Part shown: piece after piece, positions 1-8,041 of the stretch
How positions within the stretch are numbered: position 1 is the stretch's first letter
Layout of the letters: each line of letters opens with the position of its first letter
Position numbers and translations under genes: made by a program
NCBI GenBank assembly: GCA_963771715.1
Contig: CAVYUQ010000003.1
Location: 372,001-436,000, forward strand
DNA: 64,000 nucleotides
Direction of reading: 5' to 3'
Source: JACVRW01 sp963771715
Lineage (GTDB): Bacteria; Actinomycetota; Thermoleophilia; Solirubrobacterales; Thermoleophilaceae
The notes under the pieces: generated by a model
Told to the model about the DNA's origin: nothing
Databases searched by the model: none
Seen by the model: only the letters and a program-made list of their open reading frames with translations

Positions 1-86
1 GCGCTGGGGCGGCCAGGGCCTCGCCGGGCGGCTCGGTTGCAATTTGTTAGCAGCAGGCTGAGCTTGCGTCCCTAGAGTGCCGGGGC

Positions 87-1598
87 GTGCGTGCCCTTGC
101 GACGGCGATCGTGATGCTCATGCTTGCGCTCTGCGGCTGCTCGATCGACGGCGGCGACGCCGCGGCGCAGAAGCCGAAGCGCCCGTACGCCGTCCTGGTG
201 GTGCTCGACGAGTTCCCCGGCGACACCCTGCTCGGCCCCGACCGGCGCATCGATGCAGGTCGCTTCCCGAACTTCGCCGCGCTGGCCGGCGACTCCACCT
301 GGTTCCCCAACGCCTACACGGCGTACGACTCCACGACCAAGGCGGTGCCGCTGATCCTGGACGGCATCCGGCCGCAGAGGGGCACGTCGCCGACCGCTCG
401 CGACCACCCGCACTCGATCTTCACCGCCCTCGGCAGGAACGGCTACCGGATCGTGACCGCGGAGGAGGCCACGGCGCTGTGCCCGCGCCGCTACTGCCCG
501 GCCGAGCGGACGAGGCGGCCCGCGATCATCCCCAACCTCAAGGGCGGGCGCGCCGAGCGCTTCGCGCGCTTCGTGCGCTCGATCCGCCCGGGCCGCCGGC
601 CCACCTTCTGGATGAAGCACGCGCTGCTGCCGCACGGGCCGTGGGTGTACATGCCGTCGGGCCGCCACTCACGCCCCGAGGGGCCGGAGCTGCTCCCCGG
701 GATGCAGACGGTGCCCGGCTTCTACGACGACTACCTGACCCGCCACAACGAGCAGCGCTACCTGCTCCAGCTCGGGTTCGTGGACCGGCTGCTGGGCCGG
801 CTGGTGGCCCGGCTGAAGAGCCAGGGGATGTACGACGACACGCTGATCGTGCTGACCGCCGACCATGGCTTCGCGTGGCAGGTGGGCGTGCCGACCCGGC
901 GCAGCGTGAACCCGTCGAACGTCCAGGAGCTGGGGCCGGTGCCGCTGTTCGTGAAGGCGCCGCAGCAGACGCGCGGGCGGGTGAGCGATGCGCTCGCACG
1001 GACGCTCGACGTGACCCCGACCATCGCCGACGTGCTGAACGTGCCGCTCGGTTACAGGACCGACGGCCGCTCCGCGTTCTCGCGCGCGGTGCGCGCGCGC
1101 CGCGAGGTGAGCCTCACCAAGCGTGACTTCAGCTCGGTCGTGCGCATCTCGCCCGCGCGCTGGGAGGCCCGCCGCCGCGCGGTCGTGCGGCGGCGGCTGC
1201 GTCATCTGGGCTCGGGCGACTGGGCGAGCCTCTACACGAGCCTCGGGCCGAACCGCGACCTGATCGGCCAGGACGCCGCGGCCACCCGCAGCGCCCAGGG
1301 CACGCGCGCAACGATCTCGCTCTCGCGCTCGTTCGCGCGTGTACGGCGCTCGAGCGGGCTGGTCCCGTGTCAGATAGCCGGCCGGATACACGGGTCCGGG
1401 GCACCGCGCGAGCGCGACCTCGCGATCGCCGTGAATGGCCGAATCGAGGCGGTTGGGCGAAGCTTCCACCTGAAGGGCGAGAGCGTCGAGAGCTACTCCG
1501 TCATGGTTCCGGAGGATGCGCTGCGCGACGGCCGCAACACGGTGGAGGTGCTCGAGGTAACCGATGAAGGGGCGATGGTTCTCCTGGCTCGCAGCTGA
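87..1598 (+). CDS. Sulfatase-like (alkaline-phosphatase fold) lipoprotein, copy 1
   Basis: A 503-residue exported protein. The GTG start gives a short hydrophobic signal ending in a lipobox-like L-C-G-C with the lipidated Cys near residue 18, so I expect it to be anchored outside the membrane. The fold is that of the alkaline-phosphatase/sulfatase superfamily: a metal-site LDEF motif near residue 41, a Ser/Thr cluster before AVPLILDG near residue 85 that would hold a Thr nucleophile, and TADHG near residue 257 for the second metal site. There is no C/S-x-P-x-R formylglycine motif, so a true sulfatase is unlikely. A phosphatase or a phosphoglycerol-transferase-like envelope enzyme fits better. 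The C-terminal ~120 residues form an extra beta-rich domain. The stop overlaps the start of the paralogue downstream by 35 bases, implying co-translation. The substrate is unknown. Confidence 0.8.
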   Translation: MRALATAIVMLMLALCGCSIDGGDAAAQKPKRPYAVLVVLDEFPGDTLLGPDRRIDAGRFPNFAALAGDSTWFPNAYTAYDSTTKAVPLILDGIRPQRGTSPTARDHPHSIFTALGRNGYRIVTAEEATALCPRRYCPAERTRRPAIIPNLKGGRAERFARFVRSIRPGRRPTFWMKHALLPHGPWVYMPSGRHSRPEGPELLPGMQTVPGFYDDYLTRHNEQRYLLQLGFVDRLLGRLVARLKSQGMYDDTLIVLTADHGFAWQVGVPTRRSVNPSNVQELGPVPLFVKAPQQTRGRVSDALARTLDVTPTIADVLNVPLGYRTDGRSAFSRAVRARREVSLTKRDFSSVVRISPARWEARRRAVVRRRLRHLGSGDWASLYTSLGPNRDLIGQDAAATRSAQGTRATISLSRSFARVRRSSGLVPCQIAGRIHGSGAPRERDLAIAVNGRIEAVGRSFHLKGESVESYSVMVPEDALRDGRNTVEVLEVTDEGAMVLLARS

Positions 1599-3117
1599 GC
1601 TGGCCGCGGCCGCGCTGCTCAGCGGCTGCCTCGGGGTCGGCGACGAGGAGCCCGCGCAGTCGGCGGAGCGCCACCCGCCGGTCGTGGTGGTCGTCTTCGA
1701 CGAGTTCCCGACCGACGACCTGCTCGGCCCGGATGGCCAGATCGACGCCGAGCGCTACCCGAACTTCGCCGAGCTGGCGTCGATGTCCACCTGGTTCCCG
1801 AACGGCCACACCGTGTACGACTCGACGTTCAAGGCCGTGCCGTCGATCCTGGACGGCAGGCGACCCAAGCCGAAGGCGGCGGCGGACGTGCGAAGCCACA
1901 AGCCGAGCGTCTTCCACCTGATGGACAGGCTCGGCTACGAGGTCTTCAAGGTCGAGTCCTCGTCAGCGGTCTGCCCACCGGATATCTGCCCGGGCGCGCG
2001 GACGCGGCGACCGGGCGTGCTCGCCCGCCTCGCCGGCGGCGGGCGCCCCGCGCGCTTCCACCGCTGGGTCGGCGCGATCCGGCGGCGCCCCCAGCCGACC
2101 TTCTACTTCCACCACGGCCTGATGCCGCACGAGCCGTGGATCTACCTGCCTTCCGGGCGACAGGTCCGGCCCGCGGGCAACGACCCGATCGAGCTCAACA
2201 AGCTGCCCGGCTTCGACCAGACCGAGCTCTCCGTCCACAACCACCTGCGCCACCTGCTCCAGGTGGGCTACACGGATCGCGAGGTGGGCGAGCTGCTCAC
2301 CCGGCTGCGGCGCACCGGCCTCCTGCGCCGCGCCCTGATCATCGTGACCGCCGACCACGGCTACTCGTTTCAGATCGGCGTGCGCAGCCGCCGGCTGCTG
2401 AGCCAGCGCAACATCGAGGAGATCGGGCCGGTGCCGTTTTTCGTAAAGGCGCCGGGGCAGACCGAGGGGCGCGTCGATCAGAGCCTCGTCCGCAACATCG
2501 ACGTGGTCGCGACGATCGCGGATCTGCTCGGCACCCCGGTGTTCTGGAAGCAGGACGGCCACTCGGCGTTCTCCGCGGCCACTCGCGCACGCAGGGGGTT
2601 CGCGATCCGCACGCGCGACTTCGCTCAGGTCGTCCGCATCGGGCTGCCCGAGATGGAGCGCCGTCGCGCCCTCTGGCGACAGCGCTGGGCGCGCCTGTTC
2701 GGCACCGGAATCGAGAGCAGCGTCCTCTACGGCGACCCGTGGGCGATGGCTTACCGGATCGGCCCGGCGCCCGAGCTGATCGGCAGGCGCGTGTCCGCGC
2801 TTCGGGTCCGGCCGAGCGCACTGCGTGCGGGCCTCGAGAATGCCGAGCTCTTCCGCGACGTGAGCCGGAGCGGGAAGTACTTCCCGACGCTCATAACGGG
2901 GGAGCTGCGCGGGGTGCCGTTCGGTGAGCACCGCGAGGTGGCCGTGGCGGTGAACGGGCGCATCCGCGCGGTGGGCGGGAGCTTCGACCTCTGGTGGAAG
3001 GGCCGTGAGTTCTACTCCGTGCTCGTCCCGGAGTCCGCGCTGCGCGACGGACGCAACAGGATCCAGGTGTTCGAGATCCTGCCCTCGGGCGCGCTCGCTC
3101 GGCTTCAGCGCCTGTAG
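1564..3117 (+). CDS. Sulfatase-like (alkaline-phosphatase fold) lipoprotein, copy 2
   Basis: A 517-residue paralogue of the gene before it, with the same architecture. The ATG start is followed by a hydrophobic segment and the lipobox L-S-G-C (Cys near residue 22). Then come VVVFDEFPTDD, a DSTFKAVPSILDG nucleophile region, TADHGYSF, and a C-terminal beta domain containing VNGRIRAVGGSF, a motif shared with copy 1. It also lacks a formylglycine motif. Tandem duplication is clear from the parallel motifs throughout. The two copies are joined by a 35-base overlap, so they probably make partner or functionally redundant envelope enzymes. The 3' end overlaps a convergent minus-strand membrane protein gene by 13 bases. 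Confidence 0.8.
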   Translation: MKGRWFSWLAAELAAAALLSGCLGVGDEEPAQSAERHPPVVVVVFDEFPTDDLLGPDGQIDAERYPNFAELASMSTWFPNGHTVYDSTFKAVPSILDGRRPKPKAAADVRSHKPSVFHLMDRLGYEVFKVESSSAVCPPDICPGARTRRPGVLARLAGGGRPARFHRWVGAIRRRPQPTFYFHHGLMPHEPWIYLPSGRQVRPAGNDPIELNKLPGFDQTELSVHNHLRHLLQVGYTDREVGELLTRLRRTGLLRRALIIVTADHGYSFQIGVRSRRLLSQRNIEEIGPVPFFVKAPGQTEGRVDQSLVRNIDVVATIADLLGTPVFWKQDGHSAFSAATRARRGFAIRTRDFAQVVRIGLPEMERRRALWRQRWARLFGTGIESSVLYGDPWAMAYRIGPAPELIGRRVSALRVRPSALRAGLENAELFRDVSRSGKYFPTLITGELRGVPFGEHREVAVAVNGRIRAVGGSFDLWWKGREFYSVLVPESALRDGRNRIQVFEILPSGALARLQRL

Positions 3118-3719
3118 ACCGAGTTCGGCTCGGCGCTCGGATCCACGTCGATGACCGGCGGGTCCTTGCTCGCGTCGATGAGGGTGCAGAAGTAGCGCTT
3201 GCGGTCGTCGCGCGCCACGCAGGTGCGGAAGAAGGCGTCGCCGAGCTCGATCGTGTTGGCGGTCTCCAGGTTGCGGATCAGCTCCTCGTCGCCGCGGTCG
3301 AGGATGAAGGAGCGGAATGCCTTGGCGTTGCGCTCGCTCTCCCTCGTCTCCGAGACCACGGTCGGCCGGGCCGCCAGGCCGGCTGCCACGACGCCGACGA
3401 CCGTGGCGAGCAGCAGCCCGGTGCCGAAGCGGTCGATCAGCACCTCGAGCTGCGCGCGTGGCGGTGCGCCCGGGTCCGCCGCGGGGCGGCGCTTCCAGGT
3501 CCTGCGCGCGAGCCATGGCGCGAGCACCGCGATGATCGCCAGGTTTCCGAACGTGGAGATCAGAATCGCGGGGATCAGGTCCACCCCGCCGCCCACCGGC
3601 GGCAGCCGCCACATGATCAGCCCGTCGAGCAGCGTGATCGCGACGAACGTGGGCCACATCCACGCCCCGCGCAGGCGCCAGCGGACTCTGGCGGGCCAGA
3701 AGCGCTCGTCTCGATCCAC
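3105..3719 (-). CDS. Predicted membrane protein, unknown function
   Basis: About 204 residues from a GTG at 3719, only 25 bases from the divergent lipB start. Starting at the upstream ATG (3776) would run into lipB. I see three hydrophobic spans (near residues 20-40, 45-65 and 95-115) separated by an Arg-rich loop. A soluble C-terminal part of about 85 residues contains two Cys in a TCVARDDRKRYFCTL segment and many charged residues. No family is recognised. The layout (membrane anchor plus extracytoplasmic or cytoplasmic tail) gives no enzymatic hint. Confidence that it is a gene rests on the open frame, the hydrophobic pattern and the absence of a better plus-strand frame over 3118-3744. Confidence 0.65.
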   Translation of the reverse strand: MDRDERFWPARVRWRLRGAWMWPTFVAITLLDGLIMWRLPPVGGGVDLIPAILISTFGNLAIIAVLAPWLARRTWKRRPAADPGAPPRAQLEVLIDRFGTGLLLATVVGVVAAGLAARPTVVSETRESERNAKAFRSFILDRGDEELIRNLETANTIELGDAFFRTCVARDDRKRYFCTLIDASKDPPVIDVDPSAEPNSVYRR

Positions 3720-3744
3720 TGCACCGGAGAGTAGCCTTCGTCCC

Positions 3745-4425
3745 GTGGCTGAACTCTGGGTGGCGCAGCTCGGCACCGTCCCCTACGAGGACGGCGTGCG
3801 GCTGCAGTCGACGCTGCGGGAACGGCGCCAGACCGGCGAGCTCCCGGACCTGCTGCTCGTGCTCGAGCATCCGCCCGTGTACACGAAGGGCAAGCGCACG
3901 GAGCCCGGCGACCTGCCCATGGGCGAGGACTGGTACCGCGCCCAGGGCATCGAGGTGTGCGACACGGACCGCGGCGGGCGCGTGACCTACCACGGGCCCG
4001 GCCAGCTCGTGGCCTACCCGATCATGGCCGTGGAGCGCGTGGCCGACTTCGTGCGCACGATGGAGGGCGCGATCGTGTCCGCGCTCGCCGACGAGGGCAT
4101 CGCCGCCGAGGTGCGCGAGACCCCGTTCACGGGCGTGTGGGCGGGCGACGCCAAGATCGCCTCGATCGGCGTGCGGCTCTCGGGTGGAGTCACGACCCAC
4201 GGGCTCGCGGTGAACGTGGACAACGACCTTCAGCCCTTCCAGTGGATCGTGCCCTGCGGCATCGACCACGTGCGGATGACCTCCGTGGCGCGGGAGACCG
4301 GGCGCGAGCGCTCGCTGCCCTGCTTCCGCAAGCGGATGGCCTGGCGCTTCGCGGAGGCGTTCGGGATGCGGCAGCGGCTCGTGTCCGGCAGGCGGCTCCT
4401 CGAGCGCGAGGTGGTGGCGGCGTGA
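3745..4425 (+). CDS. lipB: Octanoyl-[ACP]:protein octanoyltransferase LipB
   Basis: A 226-residue protein of normal family length. It moves octanoate from acyl carrier protein to lipoyl domains, the first step of lipoate synthesis. The family signature RGGRVTYHGPGQL is present near residues 80-92. The invariant Lys lies in GDAKIASIGVR and the catalytic Cys in IVPCGIDH near residue 170. The GTG start at 3745 is chosen because the family N-terminus begins here; the open frame extends upstream into sequence belonging to the divergent gene. The stop overlaps the lipA start by four bases (GTGA), so lipB and lipA form one operon. Confidence 0.95.
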   Translation: MAELWVAQLGTVPYEDGVRLQSTLRERRQTGELPDLLLVLEHPPVYTKGKRTEPGDLPMGEDWYRAQGIEVCDTDRGGRVTYHGPGQLVAYPIMAVERVADFVRTMEGAIVSALADEGIAAEVRETPFTGVWAGDAKIASIGVRLSGGVTTHGLAVNVDNDLQPFQWIVPCGIDHVRMTSVARETGRERSLPCFRKRMAWRFAEAFGMRQRLVSGRRLLEREVVAA

Positions 4426-5354
4426 GCACGCGCTCGCGCTCCAACCCGGGCGGCGCGCGCGTGCTCGACATGGGCGAGGTGCGTCCGTTCCGTGAGCGCA
4501 AGCCGCCCTGGTTCAAGCGCCCGGCCCCCGGCGGACCGGCCTACCGCGAGCTGCGCGGGATGATCGAGGAGCAGGGGCTGCACACCGTCTGCCAGGAGGC
4601 GGCCTGCCCGAACATCGGCGAGTGCTGGGAGCGCGGCACGGCCACGTTCATGATCCTCGGCGACACCTGCACGCGCCGCTGCGGCTTCTGCAACGTCAAG
4701 ACGGGCAAGCCCACCCACAACGACCCGCTCGAGCCGCTGCGCGTGGCGCAGTCGGTGAGGAAGATGGGGCTCCGCCACGCCGTGATCACGAGCGTCGACC
4801 GCGACGACCTGCCCGACCTCGGGGCGAGCGCGTTCGTGGGCGTGATCCGCTCGATCCGGCGCATGGCGCCCGGCTGCAAGGTCGAGGTGCTCACGCCCGA
4901 CTTCCGCGGCGAGGAGATGCCGCTCGCGCGCGTGATCGCCGAGCGCCCCGACGTCTTCAACCACAACGTCGAGACGGTGCCGCGCCTCTACCCGCTGGCA
5001 CGCCGCGGCTCGCGCTTCCTGCGCTCGTGCCGTGTGCTGCGCAACGCCAAGGAGATGGGCGGAGACGAGGTCGTCACGAAGTCGGGGCTCATGACCGGGC
5101 TCGGCGAGTCGAAGGAGGAGATGCTCGAGGCATTCGGGGTGCTGCGCGAGCACGGGGTGCAGGTGCTCACGGTCGGGCAGTACCTGCGGCCGACCCGCGA
5201 CCACCTGCCGGTGGTGCGCTACTGGCATCCCGACGAGTTCGCCGAGCTCGAGCGCGAGGCCTACGCCATGGGCTTCGAATCGGTGGCCGCCGGGCCGCTC
5301 GTGCGCTCGAGCTACCACGCCGAGCAGACCCTGGCCCAGGCCTCCTCCGGCTGA
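4422..5354 (+). CDS. lipA: Lipoyl synthase LipA (radical SAM)
   Basis: A 310-residue radical-SAM enzyme that inserts two sulfurs into protein-bound octanoyl groups made by LipB. Both iron-sulfur clusters are visible. The auxiliary cluster uses C57, C62 and C68 (CQEAACPNIGEC). The radical SAM cluster uses C83, C87 and C90 (CTRRCGFC). The C-terminal RSSYHAEQ provides the conserved Ser ligand of the auxiliary cluster. The GTG start lies in a GTGA overlap with the lipB stop, giving tight translational coupling. The gene is intact and of typical length. Confidence 0.96.
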   Translation: MSTRSRSNPGGARVLDMGEVRPFRERKPPWFKRPAPGGPAYRELRGMIEEQGLHTVCQEAACPNIGECWERGTATFMILGDTCTRRCGFCNVKTGKPTHNDPLEPLRVAQSVRKMGLRHAVITSVDRDDLPDLGASAFVGVIRSIRRMAPGCKVEVLTPDFRGEEMPLARVIAERPDVFNHNVETVPRLYPLARRGSRFLRSCRVLRNAKEMGGDEVVTKSGLMTGLGESKEEMLEAFGVLREHGVQVLTVGQYLRPTRDHLPVVRYWHPDEFAELEREAYAMGFESVAAGPLVRSSYHAEQTLAQASSG

Positions 5355-5446
5355 TGCACCCCGCGGCGACGTTCGCCGCGGCCCGGGCTAGAACGCGCGG
5401 TGCGTGGGCCTAGCAACGATTTGGGCATCATGCGTGGCAGGCTCCT

Positions 5447-6214
5447 GTGCTCCCGCTGAAGGACGACATCCCCACGCGCCGGTTCCCGATCGTGACCCTG
5501 GTGCTGATCGCGATCAACGTGATCGTCTACTTCGTGTTCGAGCAGGGACTCCTGGGGCTGGGTGAGCACGGCAACGAGGTGGTCACCGAGTACGGCGCGA
5601 TCCCGGTCGAGATCACCGACCCCGGCACGGAGTGCGCGGCCGTGGCGGGCGGCAGCGCGATCCAGTGCGGACCCGACAGCTTCGCGCCGGATCAGGCGCC
5701 CGCCTGGATCACCGTCTTCACCTCGATGTTCCTGCACGGGAGCCTGCTCCACCTCGGCGGCAACATGCTGTTCCTGTGGATCTTCGGCAACAACATCGAG
5801 GACTCGATGAACCGCCTGGTCTTCGTGGGCTTCTATCTCCTCGGCGGCCTGGCGGCGCTCGGCCTCCAGGTGGCGATGGACACGAGCTCCGTAATCCCGA
5901 CCGTGGGAGCCTCGGGCGCGATCGCCGCGGTGCTCGGGGCCTACGCGCGGCTGTACCCGCGCGCCCGCGTGGTCACGGTGGTGTTCATCGTCATCTTCTT
6001 CACGATCATCACTTTGCCCGCGGTGCTCGTACTGGGGTTGTGGTTCCTGTTGCAGCTGCTCCCAGCGTTCAGCGAGCCGGTCGGCAGCACCGGCGGCGGA
6101 GTCGCCTACTTCGCGCACATCGGCGGGTTCCTGTTCGGGCTTCTGGCGATCAAGCTGATCGCGAACAACATCAACGAGGACTACGACCAAGAGCGGCGTA
6201 TCCCGGTGTACTGA
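5447..6214 (+). CDS. Rhomboid family intramembrane serine protease
   Basis: A 255-residue integral membrane protein. It starts at GTG with a short cytoplasmic N-terminus (LKDDIPTRRFP) and then about six hydrophobic helices. The catalytic Ser is in GASGAIAAVLGAY near residue 165, the partner His in AHIGGFLFG near residue 225, and the HxxxN-type stretch LLHLGGNMLFL lies in the second helix. A loop with two Cys sits between helices 1 and 2. The family cleaves membrane proteins within the bilayer; no substrate can be inferred. It shares the base A6214 with the next gene (TGATG junction), so it starts a three-gene operon ending with the carboxypeptidase. Confidence 0.9.
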   Translation: MLPLKDDIPTRRFPIVTLVLIAINVIVYFVFEQGLLGLGEHGNEVVTEYGAIPVEITDPGTECAAVAGGSAIQCGPDSFAPDQAPAWITVFTSMFLHGSLLHLGGNMLFLWIFGNNIEDSMNRLVFVGFYLLGGLAALGLQVAMDTSSVIPTVGASGAIAAVLGAYARLYPRARVVTVVFIVIFFTIITLPAVLVLGLWFLLQLLPAFSEPVGSTGGGVAYFAHIGGFLFGLLAIKLIANNINEDYDQERRIPVY

Positions 6215-6393
6215 TGGGCCGAACGCTCGCCCTCGTCGGCAGCCTGGTGATCATCTGCCTGCTCGCCTTCCTGACCGTCTCCGTCGCCGTGGAGCGGGGG
6301 GTGGACGTCCTCGTGGTGCTCTCCGGGATCATCCTGGCGCTGCTCGGCATCGGAGTGCTGGGCGCGCTCACGACGCCGCCGCCGGATGGCTAG
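6214..6393 (+). CDS. Small two-helix membrane protein
   Basis: A 59-residue protein starting at an ATG that overlaps the rhomboid stop (TGATG) and ending eight bases inside the next gene. It is almost entirely two hydrophobic helices (about residues 5-25 and 31-52) separated by ERGVDV, ending TTPPPDG. No family is recognised. The position between rhomboid and carboxypeptidase with overlapping ends on both sides supports real translation. It could be an accessory or regulator of either neighbour, but that is inference from position only. Confidence 0.7.
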   Translation: MGRTLALVGSLVIICLLAFLTVSVAVERGVDVLVVLSGIILALLGIGVLGALTTPPPDG

Positions 6394-7420
6394 GAGCGCT
6401 CCGCCACCGCTTCCCCCACGACCCGTGCTCCAGGGCGGCCGGCGCCGCTCGCGGCTCCCGCGCCTGATCGCGATCGTCGCGATCATCGCCGCGCCGAGCG
6501 CCGTTGCGGCGGCCGCGTGGGTCTCGCTCGGCGACGAGATCGCGTCGGGCGGCGCCTCGAGCCCGCCGCTGGCGGTCGGCTCTGCGGCGGTCGCCGGCGC
6601 ACCGGAGGAGCCGCGCGAGCCCGCGCCGCTGATCGAGGCGGAGCCCGTGCCGGAGGTGCCGCTCCGCGGGGTGGACGCGTTCCACGTGCACCTGCGAAAG
6701 CCGCCGCGCGCCGGACTCGTCTTCGACGTGGACACGGGCGAGGTGCTGTGGAGGCGCTCGCCGCTGCTGGTGGTGCCGATGGCGAGCCTCACCAAGATCA
6801 TGACCGCGCTGATCGCGGTCGAGGGCGGCGAGCCGGACGAGCCGGTCCGGATAACCCCAGCCGCCCTGCACTACTCGGGCTCGGGGGTTGGCCTGCTGCC
6901 TCGCGGAAAGCGCGTGCGCTTCGAGACGCTGCTCAACGGAATGTTGATCGTGTCCGGGAACGATGCCGCCATCGCGCTCGCGGTGCACCTCGCCGGCAGC
7001 GAGCGCCGCTTCGTCGCGCTGATGAACAGGCGCGCCCGCATCTGGGGGCTCGAATGCACGCACTTCGCCTCCTCGCACGGGCTCGAGGACGGCAACCGCT
7101 CGTGCGCGCGCGACCTCGCGGTCCTGACCCGCATGGCCATGGCGGAGCCACGCATCCGGCGCATAGTCCGCCGCCGCCAGGTGGACTTCCGCTTCCCGAC
7201 CAAGGGAGGCCGCCTCTTCCTCTACGGCCACAACCCGCTGATCCGGATGGGCTACCCCGGCGCCATCGGCCTGAAGACCGGCTACACCAACGCCGCCGGC
7301 CGCTGCTTCGTCGGCGTGGCCCGCCGCGGCGGCCGCCGCCTGGCGGTCGTCCTGCTCAACTCACGCGACCCGGCAAAGCACGCACCGAAGCTCCTCGACG
7401 CAGCGTTCGCGCACTTGTAG
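6386..7420 (+). CDS. D-alanyl-D-alanine carboxypeptidase (penicillin-binding protein)
   Basis: A 344-residue serine peptidase of the S11 type that trims the terminal D-Ala of peptidoglycan stem peptides. An Arg-rich cytoplasmic N-terminus precedes one transmembrane helix near residues 26-45, so the catalytic domain is outside the membrane. The three active-site motifs are present: SLTK at S134-K137, SGND near residue 190, and KTGYT near residue 292. There is no C-terminal amphipathic anchor domain, so the N-terminal helix is the only membrane tether. A 45-residue Pro/Glu/Ala linker follows the helix. The gene overlaps the small membrane gene by eight bases and is followed by a hairpin. Confidence 0.9.
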   Translation: MARSAPPPLPPRPVLQGGRRRSRLPRLIAIVAIIAAPSAVAAAAWVSLGDEIASGGASSPPLAVGSAAVAGAPEEPREPAPLIEAEPVPEVPLRGVDAFHVHLRKPPRAGLVFDVDTGEVLWRRSPLLVVPMASLTKIMTALIAVEGGEPDEPVRITPAALHYSGSGVGLLPRGKRVRFETLLNGMLIVSGNDAAIALAVHLAGSERRFVALMNRRARIWGLECTHFASSHGLEDGNRSCARDLAVLTRMAMAEPRIRRIVRRRQVDFRFPTKGGRLFLYGHNPLIRMGYPGAIGLKTGYTNAAGRCFVGVARRGGRRLAVVLLNSRDPAKHAPKLLDAAFAHL

Positions 7421-7427
7421 CGACCTC

Positions 7428-7454
7428 GTGACACACGTAGCACCCGTGTTACAC
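7428..7454 (+). terminator. Inverted repeat after the carboxypeptidase gene
   Basis: Ten-base arms (GTGACACACG and CGTGTTACAC) match at eight of ten positions around a seven-base loop, starting seven bases after the carboxypeptidase stop. There is no T-tract, as is usual in high-GC genomes. It may be a terminator, but a similar dyad lies upstream of the small gene at 16957-17148, so a regulatory role for the downstream endonuclease-like gene is equally possible. Confidence 0.4.
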
Positions 7455-7514
7455 GCATCGTCGTAACGTCGCGCCATCGCACCCCTCAAAGCCAAGGGCG
7501 ACCTCGCGGAAGTC

Positions 7515-7892
7515 ATGATCGCGGCGGATCTGGTTCGTCGCGGCTACAAGATCGCGATCCCCTACGGCGAGGACTGGGACTTCGACCTCATCGTCTGTCG
7601 CACCGAGAAGCTCGAGCGCGTGCAATGCAAGTACACGCGATCCAATGGCAAGGTCGTTGTCGTCAGATGCACTTCGCATTCGCTGACGAACGGACGCGTG
7701 CGATCGACGAAGCGCTACACGGGAGCCACGATCGACTGGCTCGGGGTCTGGGACGCCACTACGGGCCGCTGTTACTACGTCCCAGCGACCCAACTCGGTG
7801 CCGGCATGCGGAAGATGCACCTGCGATTGGCGCCGACTCGCAACAACCAGACGGCGCGCATCCGCATGGCTGCCGACTACCTCGACATCTGA
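7515..7892 (+). CDS. PD-(D/E)XK endonuclease-like protein abutting tRNA-Ala
   Basis: 125 residues from the first standard start (ATG 7515). The sequence resembles the PD-(D/E)XK family that includes group I intron homing endonucleases of the I-Ssp6803I type: AADLVRRGYKIAIPYGEDWDFDLIV supplies the acidic metal ligands (read as overlapping pieces near residues 3-27) and VQCKYT near residue 37 supplies the Gln/Lys pair. The family motif KGDLAE is encoded just upstream (7497-7508) in the same frame, but that frame closes at TAA 7464 with no ATG, GTG or TTG before 7515. An ATC at 7476 sits where MAPLKAKGDLAE would begin. By hand count 7561-7860 is about 63% GC and 7621-7680 only 50%, lower than its neighbours, which suggests acquired DNA. 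The stop lies one base from the tRNA 3' end. Confidence 0.7.
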   Translation: MIAADLVRRGYKIAIPYGEDWDFDLIVCRTEKLERVQCKYTRSNGKVVVVRCTSHSLTNGRVRSTKRYTGATIDWLGVWDATTGRCYYVPATQLGAGMRKMHLRLAPTRNNQTARIRMAADYLDI

Positions 7893-7893
7893 G

Positions 7894-7966
7894 TGGAGCC
7901 AGCCGGATTCGAACCGGCGGCCTCGTCCGTGCAAGGGACGCGCTCTACCAACTGAGCTATGGCCCC
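7894..7966 (-). tRNA. tRNA-Ala (anticodon UGC)
   Basis: The minus strand folds into a full cloverleaf of 73 nt. The acceptor stem is GGGGCCA with TGGCTCC, the D-arm is GCTC...GAGC, the anticodon stem CGTCC/GGACG encloses loop CTTGCAC with anticodon TGC, and the T-arm is GCCGG TTCGAAT CCGGC. The discriminator base is A and CCA is not encoded. Its 3' end abuts the stop of the endonuclease-like gene. No intron interrupts the anticodon loop. Confidence 0.97.
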
Positions 7967-7976
7967 GTGCGTTGGA

Positions 7977-7982
7977 ATGGTA
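7977..7982 (-). promoter_or_regulatory. Probable -10 element of tRNA-Ala(UGC)
   Basis: On the minus strand TACCAT lies 10 bases before the tRNA 5' end. The same hexamer lies 11 bases before the other tRNA-Ala in this window (12376-12381). It fits a TANNNT -10 consensus; no convincing -35 box is visible. Confidence 0.45.
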
Positions 7983-8041
7983 GGGCGGTTGGCCGTGTTT
8001 CGACGCTTGCCGATTCTGGATACCGGGCAATGCGAGGCGCC

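Noticed and set aside
1..86. End of an upstream gene or a third sulfatase copy
   Set aside because: All three plus frames close within the first 75 bases and no family C-terminus is recognisable.
87..3117. True formylglycine sulfatases
   Set aside because: No C/S-x-P-x-R motif in either copy.
1963..4269. 768-codon open frame on the minus strand
   Set aside because: It runs antisense to sulfatase copy 2 and lipB, both with clear motifs; its translation is low-complexity Arg/Ala/His-rich, typical of GC-driven shadow frames.
7894..7966. Group I intron within tRNA-Ala
   Set aside because: The cloverleaf is contiguous with no insertion in the anticodon loop.
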